From positions 440,001 through 504,000 of the forward strand of contig NW_026110828.1 of the NCBI RefSeq assembly GCF_024679095.1: DNA of 64,000 nucleotides, given 5' to 3'. Below the pieces are notes generated by a model, which saw only the letters and a list, made by a program, of their open reading frames with translations, searched no databases and was not told the origin of the DNA. Made by a program: the position numbers and the translations under genes. Positions 26,628 to 39,109 of this stretch are shown here, piece after piece. How positions within the stretch are numbered: position 1 is the first letter of the stretch; each line of letters begins with the position of its first letter. The stretch comes from Eriocheir sinensis. Its lineage: Eukaryota > Arthropoda > Malacostraca > Decapoda > Varunidae.

Positions 26628-27480
26628 TGTCGATGTTCCAGTTTTCTCTTTAAAACTGTCACCGTAACTTTATTCAATTTACATAATGATTTCCACGACT
26701 CAAATTCATAAAAGCGTAATGGCTAGGAACGTCACTTATCGCACAATCCTCCCCTGCTATTTCCTGTCATCTGTGCTCTGTGTAATACTCTTCAATACCT
26801 GAGCCAAATCCTGTATCACAAGCGTGGAGCAATTATCTCATTATTTGCTATCGACTCGTGTCATTATTCAAACGCATTCCTGGTTCCATGCGCTCTCAGT
26901 ACATATCACTAACCACTAACTCCATTAAGTGTCCCTATGAATCACCAACCACAAGCTATGTCTACTATTATACGCCCACTTTGAATCACTTATCACGACT
27001 CCTAACCAATAATCGCCTTTCTTTCCCATCATTTATCACCTATTCCCATCAATTTTGTGCCATTTTCCAATCGTTTAGTCCAATCATACACTTCACTTGG
27101 GCATCCAATCGTTACCCTCACGGCATTAACGAAGCTAACCACCTGAATCACCTGTAAATTAAGTCTTATTCAACGCTCTTCAATCCCCTTAATATACTTT
27201 TCAATTCTGCAGTCAATTCACATGTTTCCTAAGTCATGTCTATTAATATATCAGTACCTCAAGTCAATCATCTCTTGTCCCATCATTTTTCATCTCTTCC
27301 CGTCAATTTTGTTCCACTTTCCAATACTCCGGTCTAATCATACATTCTCAAGAGCATCCAATCCTTAATATCACTAATCATACACAGCTTTATAGGACCT
27401 AACCACCTATTGCTATTCTTATTATTTAAACTGTTCCTCTTTTTCTCCTCCTTCCTCCTCTCGTCAAGCCTTTAACAGAT
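26628..27480. repeat. Unique DNA with a diverged 254-bp tandem duplication
   Basis: cccatcatttatcacc at 27025 and a variant at 27279 share following segments such as tcccatcaattttgt, catccaatc and ctaaccacct. 26628-26980 is unique. No gene. Confidence 0.7.
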
Positions 27481-27589
27481 CTTATATTTCTTCTACACCT
27501 CCTGTTTTTTTTCCGTTTCTGCTTCGATTTTTCTTACTATTACTGTTGTTCTTATTCTTTTCCCGTTTTTATTCTTTCTCCCATTACAT

Positions 27590-28110
27590 ATATTTTTCAA
27601 TCCTCTTCAGTCCCATTACATGTCTTCAATCCCTCTACATATAGTCTTCAATACCCCAGTCATATAATAAGTTTCCAATCCTCTATTCCCTTTCAATCCT
27701 TCTTCAATTCCCCATTATATATACATTTCAAACCCTCAGTCCCATTACGTTTTCAATCCTCCTCGTACCTCACTCCCCTATTACATACGCTCTTCAATAC
27801 CCCAGTCAAATAATAAGCTTCCAATCCCCTTTTCCCTCTCAATCCTTCTTCAAATCCCCCATTATATATACATTTCAATCTTTCGTCCCATTACGTTTTC
27901 AATCCTCCTCGTACCTCACTCCCCTATTACATATACTCTTCAATACCCCAGTTTCCAATCCTCTTTTCCCTCTCAATCCTTCTTCAATCCACCATTATAT
28001 AAACATTTCAATCCCTCATCCCATTACGTTTTCAATTCCTCATCGTAGCACACTCCCCTATTACATACACTCTTCAATACCTCAGTCAAATTACACGTTT
28101 CAAAGGAGCA
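27590..28110. repeat. ~130-145 bp tandem array, 4 copies
   Basis: cccattac occurs at 27612, 27741, 27887 and 28020. The last three copies share cgttttcaatcctcctcgta or a close variant and cactcccctattacata. All contain ttcaatacc blocks. Confidence 0.88.
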
Positions 28111-28350
28111 TCGAAGCGTGTATATCACTTATCAATTTCCTCTCCCTGACACAGGAAGTGGCGGGGATCCTTTACACCTGTGACATCCTCTCCACTATCG
28201 ATCCTCTTTTGTCTCTCGTTCACACCTGCCGTTGATTGGAGGTAATTACATGCTATTGAGAGGGATGAAACCTGTCAATTTTGTCTATGATGTTATAAGT
28301 GTGAGAAGAGATAATGACAGTGTTGTGGCGTCTATTGTCGGGGTCTTTGT
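28111..28350. other. Unique DNA
   Basis: Unremarkable mixed sequence with a few cacctg motifs. No gene seen. Confidence 0.5.
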
Positions 28351-28509
28351 TCGGCTTCGATTCTCTTTTGTTTTGTCACGCATCTATAGCTCACGGATTT
28401 TCTTTCTTTCACTTATACTTTCCATTCGTTTTGCTTCGATCCTCTTTTGTTTTTGTCACGCATCTACAGTTCACGGTTTTTCTTTCTTTCACTTATACTT
28501 TCCATTCGT
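28351..28509. repeat. 78-bp tandem duplication
   Basis: cttcgattctcttttg at 28355 recurs at 28433 with the downstream gtcacgcatcta and ttcacttatactttccattc. Confidence 0.9.
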
Positions 28510-28779
28510 TATTTACTTATTCTCTATACAAATATTTTCTTTAATCTCTCTCTTTTTCCATCCTTTCAACACTTTCCCTTTTGTTTCTTATCTTTTCTTC
28601 TCTCTTGTCAACTTTCTCTTTCTCTTTTTATCTCCGTGATTTCGTTTCTATTAATCATTTCTCTCTTTTTTATGTAGTTTTTTTTCTTCTCTTTCTTTTC
28701 TTTCCCCGTCAATCATTCTTACTTTCATTGTTCGTTGTTTCTTTTTTCTGTCAGCTATTTTCTTTTACATCAATCATAA

Positions 28780-28783
<4 letters not shown>
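28510..28783. other. T/C-rich DNA
   Basis: Pyrimidine-rich DNA with no gene. Frames are Phe/Leu/Ser runs. Confidence 0.6.
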
Positions 28784-28827
<44 letters not shown>

Positions 28828-28834
28828 CCATTGC

Positions 28835-28894
<60 letters not shown>
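28784..28894. repeat. (TC)n then (AC)n microsatellites
   Basis: TC 28784-28824 and AC 28836-28894, separated by ~11 bp. Confidence 0.97.
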
Positions 28895-28896
<2 letters not shown>

Positions 28897-29086
28897 AGCC
28901 CAAATTGCCGCATCTTCTTCCCATCAATCAATCTTGGATCATTACCGCTGAGGATCAATTAATCTTTCGCCAATTGTCTTAATATCCGTCTGCTCCTCCT
29001 CCTCCTCCTCTTCCTTCCTGTCTCTCTGTCTTTTGCTTCGTCACTTTCCGTCTCTTTGTTATCCCGTTGTTATTCTGTCTACTTAT

Positions 29087-29089
<3 letters not shown>

Positions 29090-29132
<43 letters not shown>

Positions 29133-29182
29133 TCAATAAAGCTTATCAACTTATTCAAAGCAAAGAATCTCTCGCTTCTCTT

Positions 29183-29241
<59 letters not shown>

Positions 29242-29280
29242 ATATTTAATCTAGCAAATCATAAAACATCACAAAAGAAT

Positions 29281-29323
<43 letters not shown>
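29090..29323. repeat. (TC)n, (TC)n, (AC)n cluster
   Basis: TC at about 29090-29127 and 29182-29236, and AC at about 29281-29323. Confidence 0.96.
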
Positions 29324-29325
<2 letters not shown>

Positions 29326-29779
29326 GATGTCACGCTATGCCCGTTTCCTATTATAATCCGCTTCACTTTTCCTCCTCTTCTGCTACAACGATAAAAGAGA
29401 TATTTTCGAATAGCCAATCTTCACTTTCCAATCATACGTCCAATATTTGACGAAACCAGTGACGATAGCGACTCGGGTGATCAAATATTTCAGATTAATG
29501 AAACACCGAAGCGAAGAAAAAAAGAAAAGGGTTAATATACGAAGCAGGGAAAACAATAGAGGTAGAGAAAAGTGAAAGCAATATCTGAAACGTGACTTGA
29601 AATACAGAGAAATAAATAAGAAGAGGAGAAAGAAAGAGAAAGAAGATAAAGAGAAATACGAAGGAAAGAAGAAGTATGAAAAAGAGGAAAGAGAGAAGAA
29701 GTAGTGGAAAGGAAAATACTATAGAGGAAAAGAAGAAGAAGAAGAAGAAGAACAAGAACAAGAAGAAGAAGAGATAATG
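29324..29779. other. Unique DNA then purine-rich GAA DNA
   Basis: 29324-29520 is unique. 29520-29775 is A/G-rich with a GAA run at about 29730-29770. No gene. Confidence 0.6.
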
Positions 29780-29880
29780 AGACAGAACACCACCTCTCAC
29801 CTTACCTGTACAGCCTCAATAGCCAGGTGAACCTCGTTAACACTCACCTGGAAAGACAAAACACAAGAAATTAGTCACAT
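29780..29880 (-). other. Candidate recursive-splice (ratchet) exon, copy 1
   Basis: Read on the minus strand, this has a branch-like ctaat near 29871, a pyrimidine tract ending tctttccag, and then GTGAGT immediately after the acceptor. It continues for 42 nt (29806-29847), then a near-consensus donor CAG/GTAAGG. Phase 0 is the only open phase and reads VSVNEVHLAIEAVQ. The other two phases stop at once. Either the site is a ratchet point with its recursive exon, used in removing a large intron, or it is a 14-codon cassette exon of an unseen gene. A copy at 44.9 kb conserves all the splice signals. A small dispersed repeat is the main alternative. Confidence 0.4.
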
Positions 29881-30160
<280 letters not shown>

Positions 30161-30279
30161 AACAAAGCGGCGGGGTGATACATGTAGCCAGTGTGTTGAT
30201 ATGTGTCATCTCGGCTCATCCTCGACTGTTTGGGTTCTCGTGTGTCTTGCTTAAAACTTGTCCGCGCGGCCTGATAGAT

Positions 30280-30533
30280 GTGGAGGAGGAGGAGGAGGAG
30301 GAGGAGGAGGAGGAGGAAGACTGTAGAAGTAGAAGAATTAAAGGAAAATAACAATTACACAGAAATGAAGAAGAAACATGCGAGGAAAAACAGGAGGAGG
30401 AGGAGCAGGAGGAGGAGGAGGAGGTAGACTGTAGAAGTAGAAGGAAAACATTGAAGTGAAGAATGAGAAGAAACAGGCGAGGGAAGAACAGGAAGAGGAG
30501 GAGGAGGAGGAGGTGGAGGAGGAGGAGGACGAG

Positions 30534-30612
<79 letters not shown>
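30280..30612. repeat. Duplicated GAG-rich block ending in (GA)n
   Basis: GAG runs lie at about 30283-30317, 30391-30424 and 30493-30538. The first two are each followed by agactgtagaagtagaag, so the block is a ~107-bp tandem duplication. A GA tract at about 30538-30612 closes it. Confidence 0.85.
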
Positions 30613-31385
<773 letters not shown>

Positions 31386-31479
31386 TATGACCTCTTAAAA
31401 ACTTCACACAGACACACACACTCACACACACCTGTCCTGTTTCACCTTGGTACACCTTTGATGATGCCCAGGTAGGTAG

Positions 31480-32040
31480 GTGGTGGTGGTGGTGGTGCTT
31501 GAGCGGTGACAAGAGAAGGGGTGGATGGGTAGTTGGAGATAGAGATAATAGAAAAAGATGAAAGGGGAGATGGCAAAGAGAAAGGGGGAAGAGGAGAATA
31601 TGAGAAACAGGAAAGGGAAAGAGAGATGAAGGAGGAGGGATGAGGTGGAAGAAAAAGACATAGTGAAAAGGGGAGGAAAGGAAGAAGGAAATTAGAAAAA
31701 AAAGATAAAAGGAGAAAGAAGGAAGTGAGAGAGGGAAGAAAACGGACAAATAAAGGGAAAAGAGAGGGAAAAAAAGGTGAAGAGGAAAGAAAGAAATGAG
31801 AGAACAGGTAAGAAAGAAAGTCATAAGGGAAAGGAAAATAATAATGGGAAGGAAAAAAAGAGAAGAATAGAGATGATGGTAAAAAGAAAAATAGAGGAAG
31901 TAGAAGAAGGGAAAAGAAAATGGAAGATGCGAGGAGACGAGAGGAGAATAAAGAGAGGGAAAAGGAGGGAGGGGAAAAGGAGGGAGGGGAAACAAAGACA
32001 ATACTAATAAAGATGATGAAGATGAAGATAAAAGGAAAAC
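31480..32040. repeat. Purine-rich domain
   Basis: Plus-strand A/G-rich DNA with degenerate units. The long minus-strand Ser/Phe/Leu frames are shadows. Confidence 0.75.
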
Positions 32041-32082
32041 TACTCTTGAAATCGCCTCTTAACCTTGCTCTCTTGTCTTGCC

Positions 32083-32128
<46 letters not shown>

Positions 32129-32378
32129 TGAGGGTTCCATCTTTACTGGCGCCTCTAACTATGAATTATGGGAGGAAAGGGGAGAAAAGGGAAGGCAGAA
32201 GAGGAGGAGGAGGAGGAGGAGGAGGAGGAGGAGGAGGAGGAGGAGGAGGAGGAGATAAGCCCTCTATAGTTCATCCCTTCTTCACCTCTTCCTTGATAAA
32301 TTCGCTCATTGTTGGTGTGAAGAGAAGATGAAGACAAAAGAAGAAGAAGAAGAAGAAGAAGAAGAAGAAGAAGAAGAA
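32083..32378. repeat. (AG)n, (GAG)n and (GAA)n cluster
   Basis: AG at about 32083-32125, GAG at about 32201-32254 and GAA at about 32337-32378, with short unique spacers. Confidence 0.95.
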
Positions 32379-32537
32379 CAGAAGGAAAAAATATGGACAA
32401 TGAGAATAATCAACACGAATGAAAGAAAAACACGCAAATAAATAAAAATCTCCTGAGACATATAAAAAAAAATTAAAGGAAAACAAAAGAAAGAGAAAGA
32501 AAGATTAAAGTCAACAAAAGCAACTAAATTTAAAAGC

Positions 32538-32682
32538 AAGAGAGAGAGAGAGAGAGAGAGACCGAGAGCGAGAGAGAGAGAGAGAGAGAGAGTGGGGCGG
32601 TAAACAGTCTCTTTTGAAAGCAAAGTCCATAAAAACACTTGATAATGAAGTTTCAAGAAGGGAGACAGACACGGGTGGACGA

Positions 32683-32718
<36 letters not shown>
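32538..32718. repeat. (GA)n and (TC)n inverted pair
   Basis: GA at about 32538-32592 (interrupted by ccgagagcg) faces TC at about 32682-32718 across ~90 bp of unique DNA. This allows a fold-back in a transcript. Confidence 0.85.
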
Positions 32719-32782
32719 TTTCCTTTTCTTCTTTACAGAGTTTTCCGTGCGTTGAAAGAGAGAAAGAGATAAAGAGAGTGTG

Positions 32783-32860
32783 AGAGAGATAGACAGACAG
32801 ACAGACACACACAGACAGACATTCAAAACACACCAAATTTTAAAGACAAGACAAAAGAAA
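32783..32860. repeat. Dispersed ACAG-plus-tail repeat, copy 1
   Basis: An acagacagac run leads into cattcaaaacacaccaaa and an A-rich tail. The same order occurs at 34391-34465. The shared unique tail shows the two are related copies and not independent ACAG microsatellites. Confidence 0.7.
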
Positions 32861-32947
32861 ACAAAAAACAACAAAGAAAATATATCCCCAAAACTTGCCA
32901 ATTCCATCTCCATCATTTTAACATTTCACCCAAAACTCCAAAAAATC

Positions 32948-32951
<4 letters not shown>

Positions 32952-33003
<52 letters not shown>

Positions 33004-33234
33004 AGCTGGCACTAACGACCATGATGACGGCGGTGCAACACAACCCACTACAACAAGACCCAACACAGTGCCACCCTTGCCGAGCAGTGCCACCCCGAGA
33101 GAGGAGAATAATTGATGATGGAAGAGATGAAGAGATAAACTGGGGTGCCAATAGCAATAGTATGTGTGTGTGTTTGTTTGTGTGTGTGAGGGTGGGAGGG
33201 GGGGAGGTTTGGCGCGTGGCTGAACTGCACACTC

Positions 33235-33280
<46 letters not shown>

Positions 33281-33290
33281 CAATACAAGG
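32952..33290. repeat. (CA)n pair around unique DNA
   Basis: CA tracts at about 32952-33001 and 33238-33290 flank ~235 bp of unique sequence containing a short GT run at about 33160-33188. No gene. Confidence 0.9.
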
Positions 33291-33299
33291 CAACACACA

Positions 33300-34150
33300 G
33301 ACACAGTGACAGAAAGTAAACATGTTCAAAAACCGATTAAAAAAAGCCAAGGGAAAGCCATTTATCTCTGTCCGAGGGTGAATGAGTGATTAAGAGAAGA
33401 CGAGGAAGCGTGGCGCGGGGGGCGGGGTGAGGAACGCACGAGGCGGAGGAAGAAACAAAAGAAAAATAGAAGATAGAAATGTAGCAGAAAAAAATACATG
33501 ACGAAAAAATATGAAAAAATAGAAAAATAGAAAATTGAGAAAAAAAGAAAAATATAAGAAAAGGTGATGAAACAATAGAAAAACAAAACAAAAAAAAAGA
33601 ATAAGTGATAAAACAATAGAAAAACAAAGGAATAGAACATCAGGAAGAAATAGAAAAAAAGGAGAAGAATGAGGAAACAATAAAAATAAAATAATGGATG
33701 AACGAACAAGAGATAAAAAACGAGTTACTAGACAAAGCAATTATTTTAGACATTGTCGAGGATATGAGCAAAAATGTGTATACAGGAAAATCAACGGTAA
33801 AAAAATTATAAAGAAAAAAAAAGAAAAAAAAATCAGGGAAACTACAGGAAAGGATAACACACAATAATGAATGAACAAACAAAGACTTACACATGAAAAC
33901 ACAAAAACACAAACAAGGAAAACAAAAATGGTGCTAAAAAAATAATGAATGAACAAACAAAGAGTTACACATGAAATCACAAACACACACAAACAAGGAA
34001 AACAAAAAAATAATGTGCCAAAAAAAAAAAAGATGCACAAAAAAGTATACAAACAAAACAATACGCACAAAAACAAGCAAACACCAAAAAAACACAAGAA
34101 ATAAACAACCTACAACCCTCTCTTTCCCCCCTCCCCCCCACCCAAAAAAA
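33300..34150. repeat. A-rich DNA with short tandem duplications
   Basis: aaacaatagaaaaacaaa repeats at about 33569 and 33611 (42 bp). aatgaatgaacaaacaaag repeats at 33866 and 33944 (78 bp). Otherwise it is A-rich with no gene. Confidence 0.75.
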
Positions 34151-34280
34151 AAAAAGAAAGACGCCTCAAACTTTACGTCCCAAGTCTCATTTTTCACGTT
34201 TGATTCGGGAAATGAAGCGAGTTTCGAGGCGGATCCGAACACATTTTTGTCATTACGAGCGAACGGGTGGATGGATTGGG

Positions 34281-34319
<39 letters not shown>

Positions 34320-34390
34320 AGACATAGATAGACATAGATAGATAGATGCAAAGAGATAAATAGATAGATAGATATATAGATATAATTAAG
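34151..34390. other. Unique CpG-containing patch, then (GA)n and TAGA runs
   Basis: 34165-34275 is non-repetitive with several CpG. GA lies at about 34281-34316, followed by gatagata runs to about 34385. No gene. Confidence 0.55.
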
Positions 34391-34465
34391 AGAGATTGAC
34401 AGACAGACATACAGACAGACAGACAAACATTCAAAACACACCAAACTTAAAATATAAAAAAAAGA
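34391..34465. repeat. Dispersed ACAG-plus-tail repeat, copy 2
   Basis: Second copy of the element at 32783, with cattcaaaacacaccaaa and an A-rich tail. It is preceded by an ACAG run as in copy 1. Confidence 0.7.
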
Positions 34466-34520
34466 TAAAGAAAATTGAACGAAAAAATAAAAGATGAAAC
34501 AAAAAAAAAAAGACAAATAT

Positions 34521-34527
<7 letters not shown>

Positions 34528-34579
<52 letters not shown>

Positions 34580-34992
34580 CCGTACTTGTTAGGGAAGAAA
34601 ACATTACACGCCACCATTAATAACGGAGCTCCATAAATTCCAATGACAACCCATCGCTTCGAAAACGTCTCGGAGATTCACATTTATCTCGAAGCTCCGA
34701 ACCGCAGGACCCCCCGACCCCCCTCTGTGTGGGTGGGTGTGGTGGTTTTGGGGGGGGGGGGGGAGAAGAGGGGAGAGGGTCATCGCTTATTCAGTTCATC
34801 AATTCTTCTGTTTTCCCTTTTTTTTCTCTCCTTTTCTTTCTTTCTGTTCCCTCTATTTTTTTTTCATTGTTTATTTTTTTCATTCGTTTATTTTAATTCT
34901 CTTTTTTTTTGTTAATTTTCATTCTCTCCGTTCTTCTATTCTTCATTCTATCTATACTTTTTTCCATCCTTCTACATCTCTTTCCCTCTCGA

Positions 34993-35034
<42 letters not shown>
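34528..35034. repeat. (GA)n, G-tract, T-rich DNA, (GT)n
   Basis: GA 34528-34575. Unique DNA lies at 34576-34730. A G13 run is near 34751. T/C-rich DNA follows, then GT at about 34995-35034. Confidence 0.85.
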
Positions 35035-35049
35035 TTTAAACTATTCATG

Positions 35050-35335
35050 TGTACGAGTCTGATTGTGTGAAATTTTCTGTCTATCAAACTCTACGCGTCT
35101 GTTTGTCTGTGTTTTTTTTTCTTTCTTTATTTGTCTGTCTGTCAGCGTACATATTTTCTGCTTTCTTTGCCTGTCTGTCTGTCAAACGTACCCGATTTTT
35201 ATTCCCTTTGTGTAACTGGTCTTGCAACGTCTTACTGTGTCTGTGTTCTCCTCGTCTGTCGGTCCGTCTATCCGCCGCCCCGTCCGTCCGTCTGTCTGTC
35301 ACTCAATCTGTTGGTCGTGTTATTTAAGGTCTTTT
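35050..35335. repeat. Degenerate CTGT/CGTC tetranucleotide DNA
   Basis: Many short tctgtctgtc and ccgtccgtc runs in otherwise mixed DNA. Frames are Cys/Leu/Ser-rich and not called. Confidence 0.7.
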
Positions 35336-35339
35336 TAAC

Positions 35340-36185
35340 ACTCATCGCAGGCTTTGTATTTTTACGTTCCTTGCTCTCGATGCTATTTTTTTTTCTTTTT
35401 TTCATCCATGTTTTATTTCTTTATGCTGTTTTCATATTTTTTTCCTTTTTTTTGTCTTTTTACTCTCGATGTTATTTTTCTTCTTGTTCTTTTTCTCGAT
35501 ACTCTTCTCTTTCTTTTTTTCTCCATGTTTTTTTCTTCTTGTTTTCACGATATTTTTTCCTTTTTGTATTTTTACTCTCGATGTTGTTAATATTTTTTTT
35601 TTTTTTTGTCTCGATTTTATTGCAAATTCTCCTTTTTTTCTTTCTTTCCGTCCTGATTTTATTTCATTCTTTTTCGTCCTGTTTTTTTTATATTTTTTTG
35701 TCTTGCTCCTTTTCTTACTAACAATGTTTCTTTTTTTCTTTTTTTCCTGTTTTTATTCTTCAGTATCTCCTTTTGTTGTCTTTTTTTCTGTATTATTTCT
35801 TTTTTTTTGTCCTATTCTTATTTTCAATGTTTTTTCTTTCTTTTTTGTCCTATCCTTAATCTCTATGCTCTTTCTTAGTCGTACTTTTTCCCTCTTCTTT
35901 TTTCGTACTGTTCATTGTTTTTTCTTTTTTTGTTCAGTTATTACTCTCTATGTCATTTTTCTTTCCTCTTTGTCTTAATTTATTTCCTCGATGAATCTTT
36001 TGTTCCTCTTTATTGCACTATTATATTTTTTTTTTTTATCCATCACGTCATCAAGATCACGCGTCATTTTTCTTTTCTATTTATATCTAATTTATTTCCT
36101 CGATTACTCTTTTGTTGTTCTTTTTTGCACTATTCTTTTTTTTCTCTTTTTTTCTTATCCATCACGTCATCAAGATCACGCGCGT
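35340..36185. repeat. T-rich degenerate array with a 122-bp duplication
   Basis: ctcgatg/ctcgatt followed by T runs recurs every 35-110 bp. The end of the array has a clear ~122-bp duplication: tttatttcctcgat near 35978 and 36098, and ccatcacgtcatcaagatca near 36040 and 36160. Confidence 0.75.
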
Positions 36186-36345
36186 CAATGCCCAACCTTC
36201 ATTTATCAGCCTCAGCCAATCAAAATTCACGACTCATGTGTCACAGTCATTTCCTGCTCATTCATTGGTCGTCGCATCACCGCTGTTCTTCTCTGCTGTT
36301 CCCTGATTGGCGGTTACGTCATCCAGAAGGTATGACGTCATGTGG
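36160..36345. promoter_or_regulatory. CCAAT/CRE cluster
   Basis: Contains a CCAAT at 36216-36220, ATTGG at 36264 and 36306, a cacgtcat half-site near 36164, ttacgtcat at 36314-36322 and a perfect CRE TGACGTCA at 36333-36340. CCAAT (NF-Y) plus CRE is a common promoter and enhancer pairing. No TATA box or gene start is visible downstream, so this is a candidate only. Confidence 0.35.
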
Positions 36346-36606
36346 CAACTGGGATCTCGTTTTCTTTTACGTTTTCTTCAGCGGTGACATTTATGATTAT
36401 TACTATTTTTATTTTTACTACTTTTTATGATAATTTTTTATTATTTTATTTACATTTTTTGCTGTCTTGTGTTTTCTTGGCGTTCCTCTCTTTTTCTTAT
36501 TCTCTCACTCACTCACTCACTCACATTTTTACACAAGATTATGGATGACAAGTTGTTGAATAGGTTGACAAGGCTAATACTGTGAAGTGAATACGTGCTG
36601 AGTTTG
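36346..36606. other. T-rich unique DNA with a (CTCA)n run
   Basis: A short CTCA run lies at about 36504-36525. No gene. Confidence 0.55.
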
Positions 36607-36621
36607 TAGAAGTAGTAGTAG

Positions 36622-36672
<51 letters not shown>

Positions 36673-36747
36673 AAGTAGTAGTAGTGTTAGTAGTTAAATA
36701 TACTCAATTAATGTAAAGAAATCGAAAGAAGAATAACAATTGATAAC

Positions 36748-36797
<50 letters not shown>
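36607..36797. repeat. (GTA)n then (TC)n
   Basis: AGT/GTA tract 36607-36694 with interruptions, and TC at about 36751-36797. Confidence 0.95.
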
Positions 36798-36799
<2 letters not shown>

Positions 36800-36879
36800 A
36801 CAAAACACGGGCTGGTCAGACTGTTTATTTTCACGCGGGCAAAACAACTTTCTTTGATTAATCGAGGCAGTACGACCCG

Positions 36880-37330
36880 CGACGAGGGAAGGAGGCGGCG
36901 AGATATAGATAGACGGAGACACTGAGGGAAGGAGGAAAGAAAGGGAGGGAAGAAACGGAGGGAAAAAGAAGAGTGAGGGAAAGATGCTGAGGGAGATAAA
37001 TAGGATATGGAAGCAAGGGGATTGGAGGATGAAGATGAAGATATATGGAGGGAAGAAGAAGGAAGGAGGAAGAAGTAGAGGGAAGGAAGGAGAATGGGGA
37101 AATGGGGTACTGAAGAAAGGAAAGAAGGATATGGAGGTAAGATGGAAAGGGAGAAGAGGAAAGAGGAAAAGAAATAGAGGGAAAGGAGAGGGATAAGGAA
37201 ACAGGGGATTGATGGAAGGAAAGAGGGGGGAGGAAGGGAATAGAGAAAAGAGAAGGAAATGAAGAAGAAAGAGAGGATAAAGATAGAAGAGAGAGAAAAT
37301 GGGGTTTAAAAGGATGACATAGAAGGAAAA
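36880..37330. repeat. Purine-rich domain
   Basis: A/G-rich plus strand with ggaaggaggaag-type units. Minus-strand frames are shadows. Confidence 0.75.
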
Positions 37331-37367
37331 TTCATGAAAAGTTGAAAGATTTATACTTAGAGGATAA

Positions 37368-37371
<4 letters not shown>

Positions 37372-37398
<27 letters not shown>

Positions 37399-37465
37399 TT
37401 AGACAGAGCAAAAACACAGTGCAAATGACAAATCCTTGAAGGTGGAAAAGAGACAAGTTGGCAAG

Positions 37466-37519
<54 letters not shown>

Positions 37520-37586
37520 ATTGAAAGCCGGATCAAGGGAGAGTAACTTTAAGAACAGACCGATTTCTCGACTTCAAACTGAATAT

Positions 37587-37640
<54 letters not shown>
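37372..37640. repeat. (GA)n, (TC)n-(AC)n and (GT)n
   Basis: GA at about 37372-37398 faces TC at about 37470-37500, which runs directly into AC to 37519. GT lies at about 37592-37640. Confidence 0.93.
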
Positions 37641-37643
<3 letters not shown>

Positions 37644-38045
37644 CTCCCATCACCACCACCCCTTCCATTAACCCTTACCCATAAAAAAAATCGTATAATC
37701 CCCCCTTTTTTTACCCCATTCCTCCCTTACTTCTCCTCTTTTCCACCCCCTTCACAACCACCCCTTCCATTACCATCACCACCATCACCCTCGTCCACAA
37801 ACCACCACATTCCAACACTTTTCTGCACACACAAACTTTTCCACATCATCGTCTTGGAATCGCCGCTTTGTCGGGAATATTCCAATGGACGCGACTTTTC
37901 TTCCGATTCCCTTTTGTCCGCAGGTTTTTAATTCCTCTTTTCCATTGAGGGTTTGGCGGGACCGGGAATCAGGAATCAGGAATCAGGAATCAAGAATGTA
38001 TCAAAGGCTGAGAGAGTTTTATGAAGTCACGTGAACACAATGAGA
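37641..38045. other. C-rich then unique DNA with a 7-bp tandem repeat
   Basis: C-rich DNA to about 37850. Unique DNA follows, then four tandem copies of ggaatca at about 37965-37993. No gene. Confidence 0.65.
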
Positions 38046-38475
38046 CGGAGAGAAAAATGGTGGTAAAGGAGGAGGAGGAGGAGGAGGAGGAGAGGAGGAG
38101 GAGGAGGAGGAGCCAGTGGTGGTGGTGGTGGTGGTGGTAGACAAAGAGGAAGAAGAGAAAAAAAGTGCAAAGAAGGAAGAAAGAAGAAAGAAGAAAAAGG
38201 AAAGAAGAAGGGGAGACGAAGGAGGGGGAGAAGGAGGAGAAGGAGGAGGCAACGGTAGAGGGAGAGAATGAGGAAGAAGGGGAGAAAGAAAAGGAAGGAA
38301 ATGGAGGGTTTGTGCAGGAAGGGAAAGGAGAGAAAAAAAAGGAAAGGGTGGAGGAGGAAAAAAAGGAGGAAAAAAAGAGACAGGAAGAGGAAGACAATGA
38401 GAGAGGGATGTATGGAAGAAGAGGGACGCGCCGAGAGGAGGAGGAGGAGGAGGAGGAGGAGGAGGAGGAGGAAGA
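38046..38475. repeat. Purine-rich GAG/GAA domain
   Basis: GAG runs at about 38070-38112 and 38437-38472, a GGT run at about 38116-38139, and A/G-rich DNA between. Confidence 0.85.
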
Positions 38476-38494
38476 GCTAATTGAAATATGAAGT

Positions 38495-39050
38495 CCAACA
38501 GGTATTCTCTTCCTCTCCTTCCCTTCCTTTCGCTTCCCTTCGCTTCCCTTCTTTTTCCTTATCTTCCCTTCGCTTCCCATCCCTTCCCTTCTCTTCCCTT
38601 TCCTTATCTTCCCTTCCCTTCCCTTCGCTTCCCATCCCTTCCCTTCCCTTATCTTATCTTCCCTTCCCTCTCTCTAGGTTTTCTCTACTAAGCTTCCCTT
38701 CCTTTCGTTTCCCTTTTCCTAACTTTATTTCTTTTCTCTTCCCATCCATACCATCCCTTTCCCTTCCCTTCCCTTTTCTTCCTTTTTCCTACTTTTCCTT
38801 TCCTTTCGTTCCCGTTCTTTTACTCTCCTTCCTTCACTTCCATTATCTTCTCCTCTCTTCTCTTCTCCTTCCCTCTCCCCCCTCTTCCCTCCCCCTTCCT
38901 TCCTTCCCTTCCCTCTCTTCTCTTTTTATATCTTCCATTTTCTTTACTACTCTGTCCATTCCTATCCCACCCCGTCGCTCCCTCCCCCTTCCCCTCCTCC
39001 CTCCCCCCTTCCCTTCCCTGGGGCGGGGCTCAGCGGGGCGCCCCTTCACC
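38495..39050. repeat. Degenerate (TTCCC)n pyrimidine domain
   Basis: cttccctt and cttcgcttccc units repeat for over 500 bp. The strand bias flips from purine to pyrimidine within ~30 bp at about 38475-38505. Confidence 0.85.
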
Positions 39051-39109
39051 ACGTTAATATGAGGCGCGGAACACGGTCATTAGCAATACCCCGACGACAC
39101 CTGCATCTT

